From Sphingobacteriales bacterium (GTDB lineage Bacteria; Bacteroidota; Bacteroidia; Chitinophagales; CAIOSU01): a stretch of 64,000 nt of DNA. The DNA lies in contig JAIXOI010000055.1 in NCBI GenBank assembly GCA_027486795.1, forward strand, positions 55,015 through 119,014, read 5' to 3'. Positions within the stretch are counted from its first letter, which is position 1, and every line of letters starts with the position of its first letter. The position numbers were made by a program, and so were the translations under genes. Below the pieces are notes generated by a model. The model searched no databases and had not been told where the DNA came from. It worked only from the letters and a program-made list of their open reading frames with translations. Below, piece by piece: positions 18,848 through 27,814 of the stretch.

Positions 18848-20194
18848 TTATTCTACCTTCATCTGCATGCCAAACTTACTTCGGAGGGTAATTAAGGGGT
18901 CAAGCACTACTTTATGACCCTCAACGTGCTTAAAGCGGAAACGGGTAACCATCATGGCCACTACTATTTGCATTTCCATGAGGGCAAAGTTGTTACCAAT
19001 ACAAAGCCTTGGCCCACCGCCAAACGGGAAGTAGGCAAAGCGGTGCTTGTCTTTTAGGTTTCCTTTGCGAAAGCGCTCGGGTATAAAACGTTCTGCATCA
19101 TCCCAAATTCTCGGGTCGTGATGTATGTGATATACCGGAACAATAAGATTGTAGCCTTTTGGTATGCGGTAGCCGCCAATTTCATCATCTTCAACTGCCC
19201 TGCGGCCAATAGCCCAAGCAGGCGGAAACAAACGCATGCCCTCGTCAATGGCCATACGGGTATACTCCAGTTTCATCACATCTTCTACCTGTGGGTTGTT
19301 GCCTTGCAAAACAGTCTCAGCCTCCGCACGCAGTTTGTCTATTTCAGTAGGGTTATTATCAAGTATATACCACAACCAAGTAAGCGCTAGCGCAGTGGTT
19401 TCGTGCCCAGCCAAAAAAATGGTCATACACTCATCGCGCAGTTGGCGGTCGCTCATTTGTTCGCCAGTATCCTCATCTTTTACTTCCATGAGCATTTGCA
19501 ACAAGTCGTCATATTTGTTGGGGTCATTGCGTCGTTTTTCAATAATGTCCATCATTACCTTATCCAACAGCGCAATAGACTTTTTTTCCTTTAAGTTGCC
19601 AGGGGTAGGTATCCACACAGGCAGTTTAAATGGGTTCGATATTCGTTCAATTGCAAGTCCTTGGGCAATATCCATTTCTTGGGCCACGGTATCTACCACA
19701 TCTTCTACATTGCTACTAAACAAGGAGGTAGCTACGATATGCAAGGTTACATGGCTCATTTCTTTGCTCAAGTCCACCACTTGGCCGCGTTTCGCCTCAA
19801 GTTTTTCCATGAATTCGTTAGTGCAATTCACCATCGCGTTAACCATAGAGTTCAATCGCTCTTTATGAAATGCAGGTTGCGCCATACGGCGTTGTTTACG
19901 CCAAAAGTCACCCTCGCTGGTAAGCAAGCCTTTGCCTAAAAGCATTGCCAGTACATCGTAGCCAAAGCTTTTTATAAAGTTTTTGTTGTTGTCTTGCAAC
20001 ATATACTTTACAAGCTCTGGGTCTTGCACCACCATTATGTTTTTGGCTCTAGATGGCACCATGTAAACACCACCTTGTGTGTCCCTGTGTTTGTTTAAGA
20101 AACTAATAGGATCAAGGGCAAAATCGAGTCCGGCACCGAAAAACCAATTGCCTTTTACGGCAGGTGGTAGCTTTAGTTTAGTAGTAGTTTTCAT
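18848..20194 (-). CDS. Cytochrome P450 monooxygenase
   Basis: 448 residues from ATG 20194; a TTG six codons upstream is less likely. All P450 landmarks are present: helix I 'FLAGHETTALALTW' (AGxxTT), helix K ExxR in 'DEGMRLFPPAW', and the haem loop FPFGGGPRLCIGNNFA with the ligand Cys. The N-terminus lacks a membrane anchor, so it is cytosolic. The 'CYP4/CYP102-like' pattern (WRKQRRMAQPAF, 'GYRIPKG') suggests fatty acid or other hydrophobic substrates. No redox partner is encoded beside it. P450s are infrequent in Bacteroidota. Confidence 0.92.
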   Translation of the reverse strand: MKTTTKLKLPPAVKGNWFFGAGLDFALDPISFLNKHRDTQGGVYMVPSRAKNIMVVQDPELVKYMLQDNNKNFIKSFGYDVLAMLLGKGLLTSEGDFWRKQRRMAQPAFHKERLNSMVNAMVNCTNEFMEKLEAKRGQVVDLSKEMSHVTLHIVATSLFSSNVEDVVDTVAQEMDIAQGLAIERISNPFKLPVWIPTPGNLKEKKSIALLDKVMMDIIEKRRNDPNKYDDLLQMLMEVKDEDTGEQMSDRQLRDECMTIFLAGHETTALALTWLWYILDNNPTEIDKLRAEAETVLQGNNPQVEDVMKLEYTRMAIDEGMRLFPPAWAIGRRAVEDDEIGGYRIPKGYNLIVPVYHIHHDPRIWDDAERFIPERFRKGNLKDKHRFAYFPFGGGPRLCIGNNFALMEMQIVVAMMVTRFRFKHVEGHKVVLDPLITLRSKFGMQMKVE

Positions 20195-20344
20195 ATAAAC
20201 AGTTTCAGACAATGAGGAGCAAGTGGTATGGTCAAGTTTTCATTGGGCACCTTGACGTGCAAAACATTTCACAATGTACGAAATGTAATATACCTACCCA
20301 AATACAGACACGCTCAATTTGGGCAATATATAACTTTTAAAAAC

Positions 20345-21439
20345 TTACTTTGTACCGTTTGTTGGCAGCGATGCTATCCATTCTTTTATTAGGGCTACCC
20401 CTTCGGTATGAATCATTTTTCGGCCCAGCTCAGGCATCATAATTCCAGGGTCGTCTGAGTCCATCCGGAAAAGCATAATTGAGGCATCCGGATTACCTGG
20501 GTCTATGTCATACAGGCGTCCTCCTGAGCCACGCCCAGCTGCCACTGGCGACTTGTTTATACCCAATGCGGCCGGATTTTTTTGATGCCAATCGAGTAAC
20601 AAACCAGAGGTATTGGCTGGTGAGCCATCGCGATGGCAGTGAGCACAGTTTATTTCTAGGTATGCACGCGCCCTGTCGTTAAGGCTGCCGGTGCTCGGTT
20701 CATTCCAAACAGGTACTTTGCTTATAGTTGCCATGTCGGGCAGTTCGCCAACAATGCCCGCTTCGTGCCACTTCTCCAACTGGTTTTTACTGCCATCGGT
20801 ATACAAGTAGTCTTTGTTTAGGTTTCGTGCTTTTGGGCCAATGGGGGTCATGTTGCCTTTGTTTATGTGGCAGCCTTTGCATTGGTTCATATTAGGTATC
20901 ACATAATTTAGGTTGCGCTTGCTGCCATCGGTATGCACCCAACTTACATCCTTACGAGCACCAGCAACTTCAAGTATAGCATCCGTTTGTTCATCGTTCC
21001 AGATGTAGGGTAAGGCTTTCCAACCTTTCTCTTCGTGCACTAGCAAGCGGGTTTCCATCAATCGTCGGCCTTTGCTTTCATCGCGCATGTCGTGCGGGTA
21101 ATAGAAGGTTTTGATGATAGTAGTGCCAACCGGAAAATCGAACACGTCCTCATCATTAAACGGCGCAGGCTGGCTGCCATCTGGTAGCTTTATAAAGCGT
21201 GCTTTGTATGCATAATCTGAAAATAAAGGCGTGGCAAGGTCGTAAGGCATTACACCAGGGGCAGGGGTTTGGCTAGCTATATTGCCCGTAAAAAAACCAT
21301 ATTCCGAAAGTTTTTCTGGCCCTAGTGAAACCTTGGAGCCGCCACTATCTGGCAATTGTGTAGCTTCTGGCTGACCTTGGTTACAAGCCCAGAAACCGAA
21401 TAACAAAAGCAATAAAAAAAGGGTATTATTCTGGCTCAT
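20345..21439 (-). CDS. SO2930-family diheme c-type cytochrome lipoprotein
   Basis: 364 residues. The N-terminus (LFLLLLLFGFWACNQ) is a lipoprotein signal with Cys at about residue 19. Two haem-binding CXXCH motifs are seen: CKGCH (about 191) and CAHCH (about 270). The N-terminal half has the family block 'YDLATPLFSDYAYKARFIKLP', and the C-terminus has a 'GIMMPELGRKMIHTEG' segment giving Met/His ligand candidates. Family members are nearly always encoded beside a parallel beta-helix lipoprotein, as here. The partner's stop lies 12 bases upstream. Role unknown; periplasmic electron transfer is likely. Confidence 0.82.
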   Translation of the reverse strand: MSQNNTLFLLLLLFGFWACNQGQPEATQLPDSGGSKVSLGPEKLSEYGFFTGNIASQTPAPGVMPYDLATPLFSDYAYKARFIKLPDGSQPAPFNDEDVFDFPVGTTIIKTFYYPHDMRDESKGRRLMETRLLVHEEKGWKALPYIWNDEQTDAILEVAGARKDVSWVHTDGSKRNLNYVIPNMNQCKGCHINKGNMTPIGPKARNLNKDYLYTDGSKNQLEKWHEAGIVGELPDMATISKVPVWNEPSTGSLNDRARAYLEINCAHCHRDGSPANTSGLLLDWHQKNPAALGINKSPVAAGRGSGGRLYDIDPGNPDASIMLFRMDSDDPGIMMPELGRKMIHTEGVALIKEWIASLPTNGTK

Positions 21440-21451
21440 GCAATTAACCTA

Positions 21452-22642
21452 TTATGGTAAAACAACGGTTTCAAGTTTCGGCAACTCACAGTTATAAGCG
21501 CTTGCATCACGGTTTAAGTTTTTAAACCCATTAGCTGCATCAACCATCACAAAACTCGCGTTTTTGTTGTTTCTAGCACATATAGCCCTATCTGCTGGTA
21601 GCTTTCCGTTCACGGCAAGGCTTGGGTCAATGTATCCATCGTAAATAATACTTGGCACATTAAAGGCGCTTTTCCACAATATGAGCTGGCCCATTTTGTT
21701 TTGCATCGATGGTAAACCAAACGAGCGCTTATACTCGTTGTTGTATATCTGTATAGCCGATGGGTATGGGTTGAAAAGGGAATCGGTAAATTCTTTTACC
21801 GTTAAGTAGCATACAATACCAGTGCCTATTGTGCGGTTAAAATGAATCTTGTTGTCAAAAATTTCTACATGGTTGGTGCCCAGCACCAATACACCCGTGC
21901 CAGGTGGCACTTCGGCCACGATATTGCCTTCGGGCGCAAAGTTTCTTAAATTGTTATCGTGCACGTTGTTGTTGTACACCCTTACATAGCCGCCATTGGT
22001 TTGCACTAGGCCAGGCATATCAAATACTAAAATACCGCCCGTGTTTTGGGTAGCTTCATTGTCATATACATCGGCATACAAGGTGTTCTCAATTTCAATG
22101 CCTGCCACGTTTTGGAAAGCTAGGTTGTTGCGCACTATCACATGGCGGCTTTGGCCTACATATATGCCTGCATCGCTGGCGCCAATTGCTTCGCAGCCCT
22201 CAATCAATACATTATCGCAGTTTACGGGGTAAAAACCATAAGAGCCGTTGCTTTCGTGTGGGCCACGTGTCCATTCGGTTCTCACGTTCCTAAAAGTAAG
22301 GCCATTCACTTCCTGTGTTTTTATAGCATCACCTTTGGCATCCCAAATAGTCAATCCTTCAATAGTAATTTTAGTGCAGTTGTTGGCTCTAATACCCTCG
22401 GCACCTTCGGTTTGGCCAGCAAACGATAGGTAGGTTTTATCTTTACCAGCACCTTTTATGGTTACGTTGTTTTTACCTTCTAGCGACAGGCTGCTGGTAA
22501 ACTTATAATATCCTTCAGGTATCTCTATTACCGAATTATCTTCGGCCATGATAAATTTTTCTTGCAGGTCTTTTTCTATGTTTTTCCAATCGTGGCAAGA
22601 GGTTGCAAATACTAAGGTGGCGAAAATGAGGAGGTAGCGCAT
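21452..22642 (-). CDS. Parallel beta-helix lipoprotein, partner of the diheme cytochrome
   Basis: 396 residues with a lipoprotein signal (MRYLLIFATLVFATS then C16). From about residue 35 the protein shows repeated right-handed beta-helix rungs: 'TIKGAGKDKTYLSF', 'ITIEGLTIWDAKGDAIKTQ', 'VLIEGCEAIGASDAGIYVG', 'VIVRNNLAFQNVAGIEIENT' and 'VYDNEATQNTGGILVFDMPG'. Relatives of this fold include pectate lyase- and alginate epimerase-like enzymes. It precedes the diheme cytochrome on the same strand, a conserved pairing known from several phyla. Substrate unknown. Confidence 0.82.
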   Translation of the reverse strand: MRYLLIFATLVFATSCHDWKNIEKDLQEKFIMAEDNSVIEIPEGYYKFTSSLSLEGKNNVTIKGAGKDKTYLSFAGQTEGAEGIRANNCTKITIEGLTIWDAKGDAIKTQEVNGLTFRNVRTEWTRGPHESNGSYGFYPVNCDNVLIEGCEAIGASDAGIYVGQSRHVIVRNNLAFQNVAGIEIENTLYADVYDNEATQNTGGILVFDMPGLVQTNGGYVRVYNNNVHDNNLRNFAPEGNIVAEVPPGTGVLVLGTNHVEIFDNKIHFNRTIGTGIVCYLTVKEFTDSLFNPYPSAIQIYNNEYKRSFGLPSMQNKMGQLILWKSAFNVPSIIYDGYIDPSLAVNGKLPADRAICARNNKNASFVMVDAANGFKNLNRDASAYNCELPKLETVVLP

Positions 22643-23013
22643 AGCGGTTTGGGTATAGCAGTCTGTATTTCCTTTTACTAAATGTAATGAACTTCTAAGT
22701 TAAATAATTTAAGGTAAAACTGTAACGTTGCAATTTTTCCATTTTCTTGATTTTTTGCCATTGAGCCCTAAGCGTGGCTATTGGTGCGCTATTTGGCTGA
22801 AAATTGCTGCTCGCTACAATTGTTATTAATAGTTAGAATGTTTAGAGCGTTGGTTTTTAATTTTAATTATGGACTGAATTGAAAAAATTAATTCCTGTTA
22901 CTATTTAAATAATGCTTAAGTTGTGCTTAGAAATGGATGTTCATCAACAAAAGTGGGCATCCATTTATTACCAATTGCATTATTGTGTTGTTGGAACTAT
23001 AAAATGGATTACT
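22643..23013. other. 370-bp gap upstream of CsbD gene, no gene seen
   Basis: AT-rich spacer between two divergent genes. It holds presumptive promoters for both, but I could not place a clear TAnnTTTG element. An open frame continues 34 codons upstream of the CsbD start but lacks protein-like features. Confidence 0.5.
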
Positions 23014-23205
23014 ATGAGCCATGAAAGCTACAAGGGTAACTGGAACGTTATCAAAGGAAAATTTAAACAAACGTATGCCAACCTTACAGAGGACGATTTG
23101 ATGTATGCTGAAGGTAAGGAAGAAGAAGTGCTAGGCCGTATCCAACTTAAGATTGGAAAAACCAAGCAAGAAGTAAAGGACCAAATTGACAGTTGGTTGA
23201 AATAA
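23014..23205 (+). CDS. CsbD-family stress-response protein
   Basis: 63 residues from ATG 23014. The family core is plain: 'GNWNVIKGKFKQTYANLTEDDLMYAEGK' in overlapping form, then 'EEVLGRIQLKIGKTKQEV'. CsbD proteins are small, soluble, highly charged and induced by general stress; the molecular role is not known. The start was chosen because similarity begins here. It is monocistronic with a strong terminator. Confidence 0.85.
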   Translation: MSHESYKGNWNVIKGKFKQTYANLTEDDLMYAEGKEEEVLGRIQLKIGKTKQEVKDQIDSWLK

Positions 23206-23225
23206 TTTAGCTGTTTAGTACTTGG

Positions 23226-23266
23226 GGCCGGAGCATATGCATAGCATTTGTTCCGGCCTTTTTTTG
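23226..23266 (+). terminator. Rho-independent terminator after CsbD
   Basis: The 15-bp stem ggccggagcatatgc pairs with gcatttgttccggcc (one mismatch, one wobble) around a 3-nt loop and is followed by seven T. Confidence 0.88.
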
Positions 23267-23345
23267 TTTTGGCGATAATTTAAAATTGGTTGGTAAACTT
23301 TAGAAAAGGAGATAGTCTTATCTTTAAGTTACAAATCATCCGCTA

Positions 23346-25145
23346 ATGCTACGTATCCTTTTTATTTTTTTCCTTGCCCCGCTCTGGGTGTTTTCTCAAA
23401 ACATTGATAGAGGCCCCGTGGTTGGCGGTGTTACCGATACCTCGGCTCGTATATACATTCGCACCACGACTCCACAGCAATTTCAATTGGAGTATAGCAC
23501 CGACAGCACTTTTGCAACTTCGCTTTCTCGTTTAATCATTACCGACTCGGCAGGCTTTTTGGCTCGGATTACCGACCTCGATTCGTTGCAGGCTGCTACC
23601 AAGTATTGGTACCGCTTCAACTTTGGGGGTGTGGTCGATTCAGTAACTGGCAGTTTCAAAACCTTTCCGCTGCCAGGCACCAAGGGTCATTATAAAATTA
23701 TAGTGGCATCGTGCAATTACAATAACAACGACCCTATTTTTGAGAGTGTACAAGCCTTTGCCCCCGATGTATTTTTGCACCTCGGTGATTGGAACTGGGC
23801 ACCTAATCCTTTAGGCACCGATTACAATCTTTTCCCCCAGAAGCGCGCTGAGTCGTTTGCCAATAGATTTAATGACCGCATGATGCGTACTTATGTGCTG
23901 CCCAACACACCCATTACCTATACCTACGACGATGATTACACCGAAAACGACTCTGAAGGTTATACTTATCCCCGCGACAGGGTAGAGGTAATAGGTGGTG
24001 AGGTTTTTAACCGTTTCGAAACATACCCGCTCGATTCGAATATTAGGCGTGGTGCTATTGAAGCTTATCACGACTTTTTTCCCGGTTACCCGTTAGTGGA
24101 TAGCGTAAATGGCATTTACCATGAATTTACGTTGGGGAATGTGGAGATATTTATGACCGACGGCCGCCTGAATCGCGACCCTAAGTTTGAGGCATTTGTG
24201 TACGATAGCGTAGAAAACAAATGGTCGTTTAATCCGCCTCTGGGGCATAGCATGCTTGGCGAAACCCAGCGCCAATGGCTGCTTGATGGACTTGAAAACT
24301 CTGATGCCGATTGGAAGCTGATTGGCAATGGCGTAGTATTTAATAGGCAATACAAGCGCATATTAGATGTTGGGCTGCTGCTGCAGGCCATACAGTTTAG
24401 CTTTGGTGGTGTTAATGGCTCAGGGGGCACGTTGGCTTCTCAAATGTCGTATAATTGGGTGGGTTATCCTGAAGACCAACAACCGCTTATTGACGGCTAC
24501 GCCAATGGCACTATCAAAGACATTTTGTTTATGAGCGGCGATAGCCACAGTTCGGTATTAGATGATGGCACCAACGGAGGCATTCCGGAAGTTAATTCAA
24601 GTGGTTTAGCTGCAGGCGACGAAGGTTTTTTGAATTACTATATTGATTCGGTAGGGCAGTTGATTGGCTTCCCACCCGTAATTGATAGTGTATGGAACGG
24701 TGGTGGCAATGGCGTAGGGAACAGGAATTTTAGCGATACTTACGCCCAAATTGAAGTATTTGGCAATGACAGCCTGCGCGTATGTGTAGTGGATGAAATG
24801 GACCAAACCCTCGGTTGTATGACCTTAATACACTCTAGCAAAAAGCCAACCGGTGTTGAAACGGTTTTTGGTAAGCCCGACGAGTATTTAACCTTGATTT
24901 TTCCGAACCCTACTAAGGACCAGATACGGCTGGTAATTAGCGATAGTTACATTCCGCAAGCCTCTGATTATGTTACCATAACCGATATAAATGGCAGGCA
25001 GGTGCAGCGCTTTAGCCAAAAACAATTGTCGAGTATGGCATACATCATACCACTTGGCGAGTTTGCACAAGGAACTTATTTGTTGCATTATTACTCAGCC
25101 ACCAAAGGAGTAGAAACTAGGAAAGTATTAGTAATGAAATATTAG
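23346..25145 (+). CDS. Secreted PhoD-like metallophosphatase with type A T9SS sorting domain
   Basis: 599 residues with a signal peptide (MLRILFIFFLAPLWVFSQ). An N-terminal Fn3-like PhoD_N domain ('VVGGVTDTSARIYIRT') comes first. The metallophosphatase core then has ASCNYNNND, FLHLGDWNW, YTYDDDYTEND and MSGDSHSSVLDDG, which are PhoD-type metal sites in a slightly altered form. The C-terminus is a type A sorting domain (IFPNPTKDQIRL, ITDINGRQVQ, GTYLLHYY). It would hydrolyse phosphate esters or diesters outside the cell after T9SS export. A second PhoD-like gene lies at 31.8 kb. Confidence 0.83.
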   Translation: MLRILFIFFLAPLWVFSQNIDRGPVVGGVTDTSARIYIRTTTPQQFQLEYSTDSTFATSLSRLIITDSAGFLARITDLDSLQAATKYWYRFNFGGVVDSVTGSFKTFPLPGTKGHYKIIVASCNYNNNDPIFESVQAFAPDVFLHLGDWNWAPNPLGTDYNLFPQKRAESFANRFNDRMMRTYVLPNTPITYTYDDDYTENDSEGYTYPRDRVEVIGGEVFNRFETYPLDSNIRRGAIEAYHDFFPGYPLVDSVNGIYHEFTLGNVEIFMTDGRLNRDPKFEAFVYDSVENKWSFNPPLGHSMLGETQRQWLLDGLENSDADWKLIGNGVVFNRQYKRILDVGLLLQAIQFSFGGVNGSGGTLASQMSYNWVGYPEDQQPLIDGYANGTIKDILFMSGDSHSSVLDDGTNGGIPEVNSSGLAAGDEGFLNYYIDSVGQLIGFPPVIDSVWNGGGNGVGNRNFSDTYAQIEVFGNDSLRVCVVDEMDQTLGCMTLIHSSKKPTGVETVFGKPDEYLTLIFPNPTKDQIRLVISDSYIPQASDYVTITDINGRQVQRFSQKQLSSMAYIIPLGEFAQGTYLLHYYSATKGVETRKVLVMKY

Positions 25146-25154
25146 TGGGGCAAA

Positions 25155-25910
25155 TTACTTCTGGTCTTCTTTGATGCTTTTCCAGAATTTTGACGCAAAC
25201 ACGAAGTTGTTCAACTCGGTTTCTTTAGAGGTCATTACTTCTTTGCCTGAGCCTTCCCAGTGCACCTCGCCTTCGTGTATATATATCACTTTGTCGCCAA
25301 TACCCATTACCGAGTTCATATCGTGCGTATTGATAACCGTGGTAATATTTAAGTCGAGGGTAATTTCTTGAATCAACTCATCAATTACAATAGAGGTAAT
25401 AGGGTCGAGGCCAGAGTTTGGTTCATCGCAAAATAGATAGCGTGGCTTTTGTACAATAGCACGTGCTATACCTACTCGTTTCATCATACCACCGCTTATT
25501 TCCGATGGAAATTTTTTATGGGCGCCCTTTAAGTTAACCCTAGACAATATTTCGTCTACACGGGCTGCTTTTTCCTTCTTAGTCATGCTGGTAAACATAT
25601 CCAACGGAAAGCGCACATTATCTTCTACAGTCATAGAATCGAATAGGGCATTGCCTTGAAATAGCATACCCATTTCCATGCGTAAGTGTTTACGCTCTTT
25701 ATCGGTCATCTTTACAAAATCGCGATTGTCATATAGTATCTCGCCTTTTGTAGGTTCATACAAGCCAACCATGCATTTAATTAGCACTGTTTTACCTGCG
25801 CCGCTTTTGCCTATTACCAGATTGCATTTTCCTTCGTTCATGGTAATATTAATGCCCTTAAGCACATCATTGCCATTAAACGATTTATAGAGGTCCTTAA
25901 CTTGTATCAT
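25155..25910 (-). CDS. MlaF-like ABC transporter ATP-binding protein
   Basis: 251 residues. Walker A is GKSGAGKTV, the Q-loop is in LFQGNALFDSMTV, the ABC signature is SGGMMKRVGIARAI, and Walker B is YLFCDEPNSGLDP. The 'LFDSMTVEDNVRFPL' and 'SGLDPITS' blocks are typical of the MlaF/Ttg2A group, which drives phospholipid movement between outer and inner membranes. It overlaps the permease gene by 4 bases (ATGA), so the two are co-translated. The MCE-domain partner (MlaD) is not in this operon. Confidence 0.9.
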   Translation of the reverse strand: MIQVKDLYKSFNGNDVLKGINITMNEGKCNLVIGKSGAGKTVLIKCMVGLYEPTKGEILYDNRDFVKMTDKERKHLRMEMGMLFQGNALFDSMTVEDNVRFPLDMFTSMTKKEKAARVDEILSRVNLKGAHKKFPSEISGGMMKRVGIARAIVQKPRYLFCDEPNSGLDPITSIVIDELIQEITLDLNITTVINTHDMNSVMGIGDKVIYIHEGEVHWEGSGKEVMTSKETELNNFVFASKFWKSIKEDQK

Positions 25911-26647
25911 AGTAGCAGCGCGGCAATTAAAAAGTCAGCAATAATAACTACTATACTGCTATATACTACAGCACGGGTGCTTGCCTGCCCTACACCAACT
26001 ACACCACCGGTGGTATGAAAACCTTGGTATGCAGAGATGGAAGTAATGATGAAGGCAAAAGACAATGATTTGATGAACATAATAATGGTGTCAAAATCTC
26101 GGATAGGGTCTTGCAAACCACGGATGAACTCGGTAGTGGTAAAACCGCTTGTGCCTCCCAAAGCAACCAGCAAACCGCCAACTATGCCAAAAGCAACGCC
26201 AAAAATAATAAGCAATGGCATAACCAGAACTGATGCCAAAACCTTAGGCCCAATTAGATATGAGGTGGTATTTACCCCCATTATTTTCATAGCATCTATC
26301 TGCTCTGATATGCGCATGGTGCCCAACTCAGAAGAGATATTGGAACCCACCTTGCCCGCCAAAAGCAACGCCGAAAGGGTAGGCGCCAGCTCAAGCATTA
26401 ATGAGTCGCGCACAATAATACCGATGTACCACATCGGTATCAAGTTTCCTTGCAGCTGATAGGCAAACTGAACAGAGGTAACCGCCCCAATAAACAGCGT
26501 CATAATAGATATGATACCCACCGAGCCAACGCCAATTAGGTTCATTTGCCTGAAGAGCTCTTTCCAATACATAGCAGCTTTCTCGGGCCTAGAGAACAGG
26601 CTATAAAGCGTTTTTGTGTATCGTCCTAAATGGTAAAAGAAGTTCAT
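25907..26647 (-). CDS. MlaE-like ABC transporter permease
   Basis: 246 residues with about six membrane helices. The family block 'ELGTMRISEQIDAMKIMGV' follows an 'LAGKVGSNISSELG' segment, the standard MlaE/YrbE signature. It acts with the ATPase encoded downstream in lipid trafficking at the inner membrane. Upstream on the minus strand a TATTTTTG element is a candidate -7 promoter box. It is divergent from the SDR gene at 26.7 kb. Confidence 0.9.
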   Translation of the reverse strand: MNFFYHLGRYTKTLYSLFSRPEKAAMYWKELFRQMNLIGVGSVGIISIMTLFIGAVTSVQFAYQLQGNLIPMWYIGIIVRDSLMLELAPTLSALLLAGKVGSNISSELGTMRISEQIDAMKIMGVNTTSYLIGPKVLASVLVMPLLIIFGVAFGIVGGLLVALGGTSGFTTTEFIRGLQDPIRDFDTIIMFIKSLSFAFIITSISAYQGFHTTGGVVGVGQASTRAVVYSSIVVIIADFLIAALLL

Positions 26648-26724
26648 TCGGTGTTTTAAGATGTCACCAAAAATAGAGTTATTTTAACTATTTTTATAAG
26701 GAACACTCACTACACCTAAGTTTT

Positions 26725-27426
26725 ATGAAAATAGTTGTTACTGGTGCCACTAAAGGCATCGGCCGTGCTGTAACCGAAGTTTTTGCTAATAATGGTTTCG
26801 ATATTGCCATTTGTGCAAGAGACAAATCGGATTTGAAGCAATTGGAAAGCCAGCTGAAGTATAAATTCTCGACCATAGAAGTGATTGCAGTAGCCGCCGA
26901 TATGTCAATTAAAGCCGACGTTTTAAGGTTTGCAGAAACAATTAAGGCCAAATGGGAAACTGCTGATGTTTTGGTAAACAATGCGGGAACGTTTCTGCCG
27001 GGCAATGTATCCACCGAGGCGGATGGTACCCTTGAAAAGCTTATTGAAACCAATTTGTATAGTGCCTATTACATGAGCAGGGAAATTTTGCCGTTGTTGC
27101 AAGCCAATGACAGGGGGCATATTTTCAACATCAGTTCGGTTGCGGGCACCAAGGCTTATCCTAATGGTGGGTCTTATTCTATTTCCAAATTTGCGATGAC
27201 TGGCCTATCCAAGGCATTGCGCGAGGAGCTTAAAACCCAGAATGTGCGCGTTACTAACGTTATACCGGGTGCAGTGCTTACGGCATCTTGGGAGGGCGTA
27301 GATTTACCTAAGGAGCGGTTTATTGATGTGGAAGATTTGGCACAGCTTATTTACGATTGCTATAAGGTATCGTACCGCACGGTTGTAGAAGATCTGGTGG
27401 TGCGGCCTATGCTCGGCGACCTATAA
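26725..27426 (+). CDS. Classical short-chain dehydrogenase/reductase
   Basis: 233 residues. It has TGATKGIGRA for cofactor binding, NNAG, an active-site Ser in ISSVAG and the catalytic YSISK (YxxxK), so it should be an active NAD(P)-dependent oxidoreductase. The C-terminus is short and there is no extra domain. The substrate cannot be told from sequence. Divergent from mlaE, which shares its promoter region. Confidence 0.85.
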   Translation: MKIVVTGATKGIGRAVTEVFANNGFDIAICARDKSDLKQLESQLKYKFSTIEVIAVAADMSIKADVLRFAETIKAKWETADVLVNNAGTFLPGNVSTEADGTLEKLIETNLYSAYYMSREILPLLQANDRGHIFNISSVAGTKAYPNGGSYSISKFAMTGLSKALREELKTQNVRVTNVIPGAVLTASWEGVDLPKERFIDVEDLAQLIYDCYKVSYRTVVEDLVVRPMLGDL

Positions 27427-27491
27427 ATGCGACTAAAAATTATTTATTCTGTGCTTTTATCCTTTTGCAAGCCTTTTTTGTAATAAAAGTG

Positions 27492-27499
27492 TATCTTTG
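27492..27499 (+). promoter_or_regulatory. TAnnTTTG -7 element upstream of the cold-shock gene
   Basis: TATCTTTG matches the Bacteroidota -7 consensus exactly, 36 bases before the start codon. A TTTTG 24 bases upstream is slightly too far for a standard -33 element. The remaining leader of about 30 bases is short for a cold-shock gene. Confidence 0.55.
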
Positions 27500-27534
27500 T
27501 GGTATTAAAAACAATAATTTTTCAATTAAGTACA

Positions 27535-27726
27535 ATGCAACAAGGAACAATTAAATTTTTCAATGAAACTAAAGGTTTTGGTTTCATTAAGGCTGCTGAT
27601 GGCAGCACAGAGTATTTCGTACACGTGAGCGGCTTGAAAGACGAAGTTCGCGAAGGTGACGAGGTGACTTTCGAACTACAAGAAGGTCGCAAAGGATTGA
27701 ATGCTGTAAATGTGAAGTTGGCCTAA
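27535..27726 (+). CDS. CspA-family cold-shock protein
   Basis: 63 residues from ATG 27535. It is a single cold-shock domain with RNP1 KGFGFI and RNP2 YFVHVSG (the central position is V-H, as usual). It binds single-stranded RNA or DNA and loosens RNA structure. The start was set where the family begins (MQQGTIKFFNETKG), 12 codons inside a longer open frame. A strong terminator follows. Confidence 0.93.
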   Translation: MQQGTIKFFNETKGFGFIKAADGSTEYFVHVSGLKDEVREGDEVTFELQEGRKGLNAVNVKLA

Positions 27727-27762
27727 ACCACCATCATATAACTTAAAGCAAACAAATTCATG

Positions 27763-27800
27763 GAAGCCACACCCGAAACGGTGTGGCTTTCTTCTTTTTA
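27763..27800 (+). terminator. Rho-independent terminator after cold-shock gene
   Basis: The 10-bp stem aagccacacc/ggtgtggctt has a 6-nt loop (cgaaac) and a T-rich tail (ttcttcttttt). Confidence 0.85.
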
Positions 27801-27814
27801 GCACATTTACTTTT

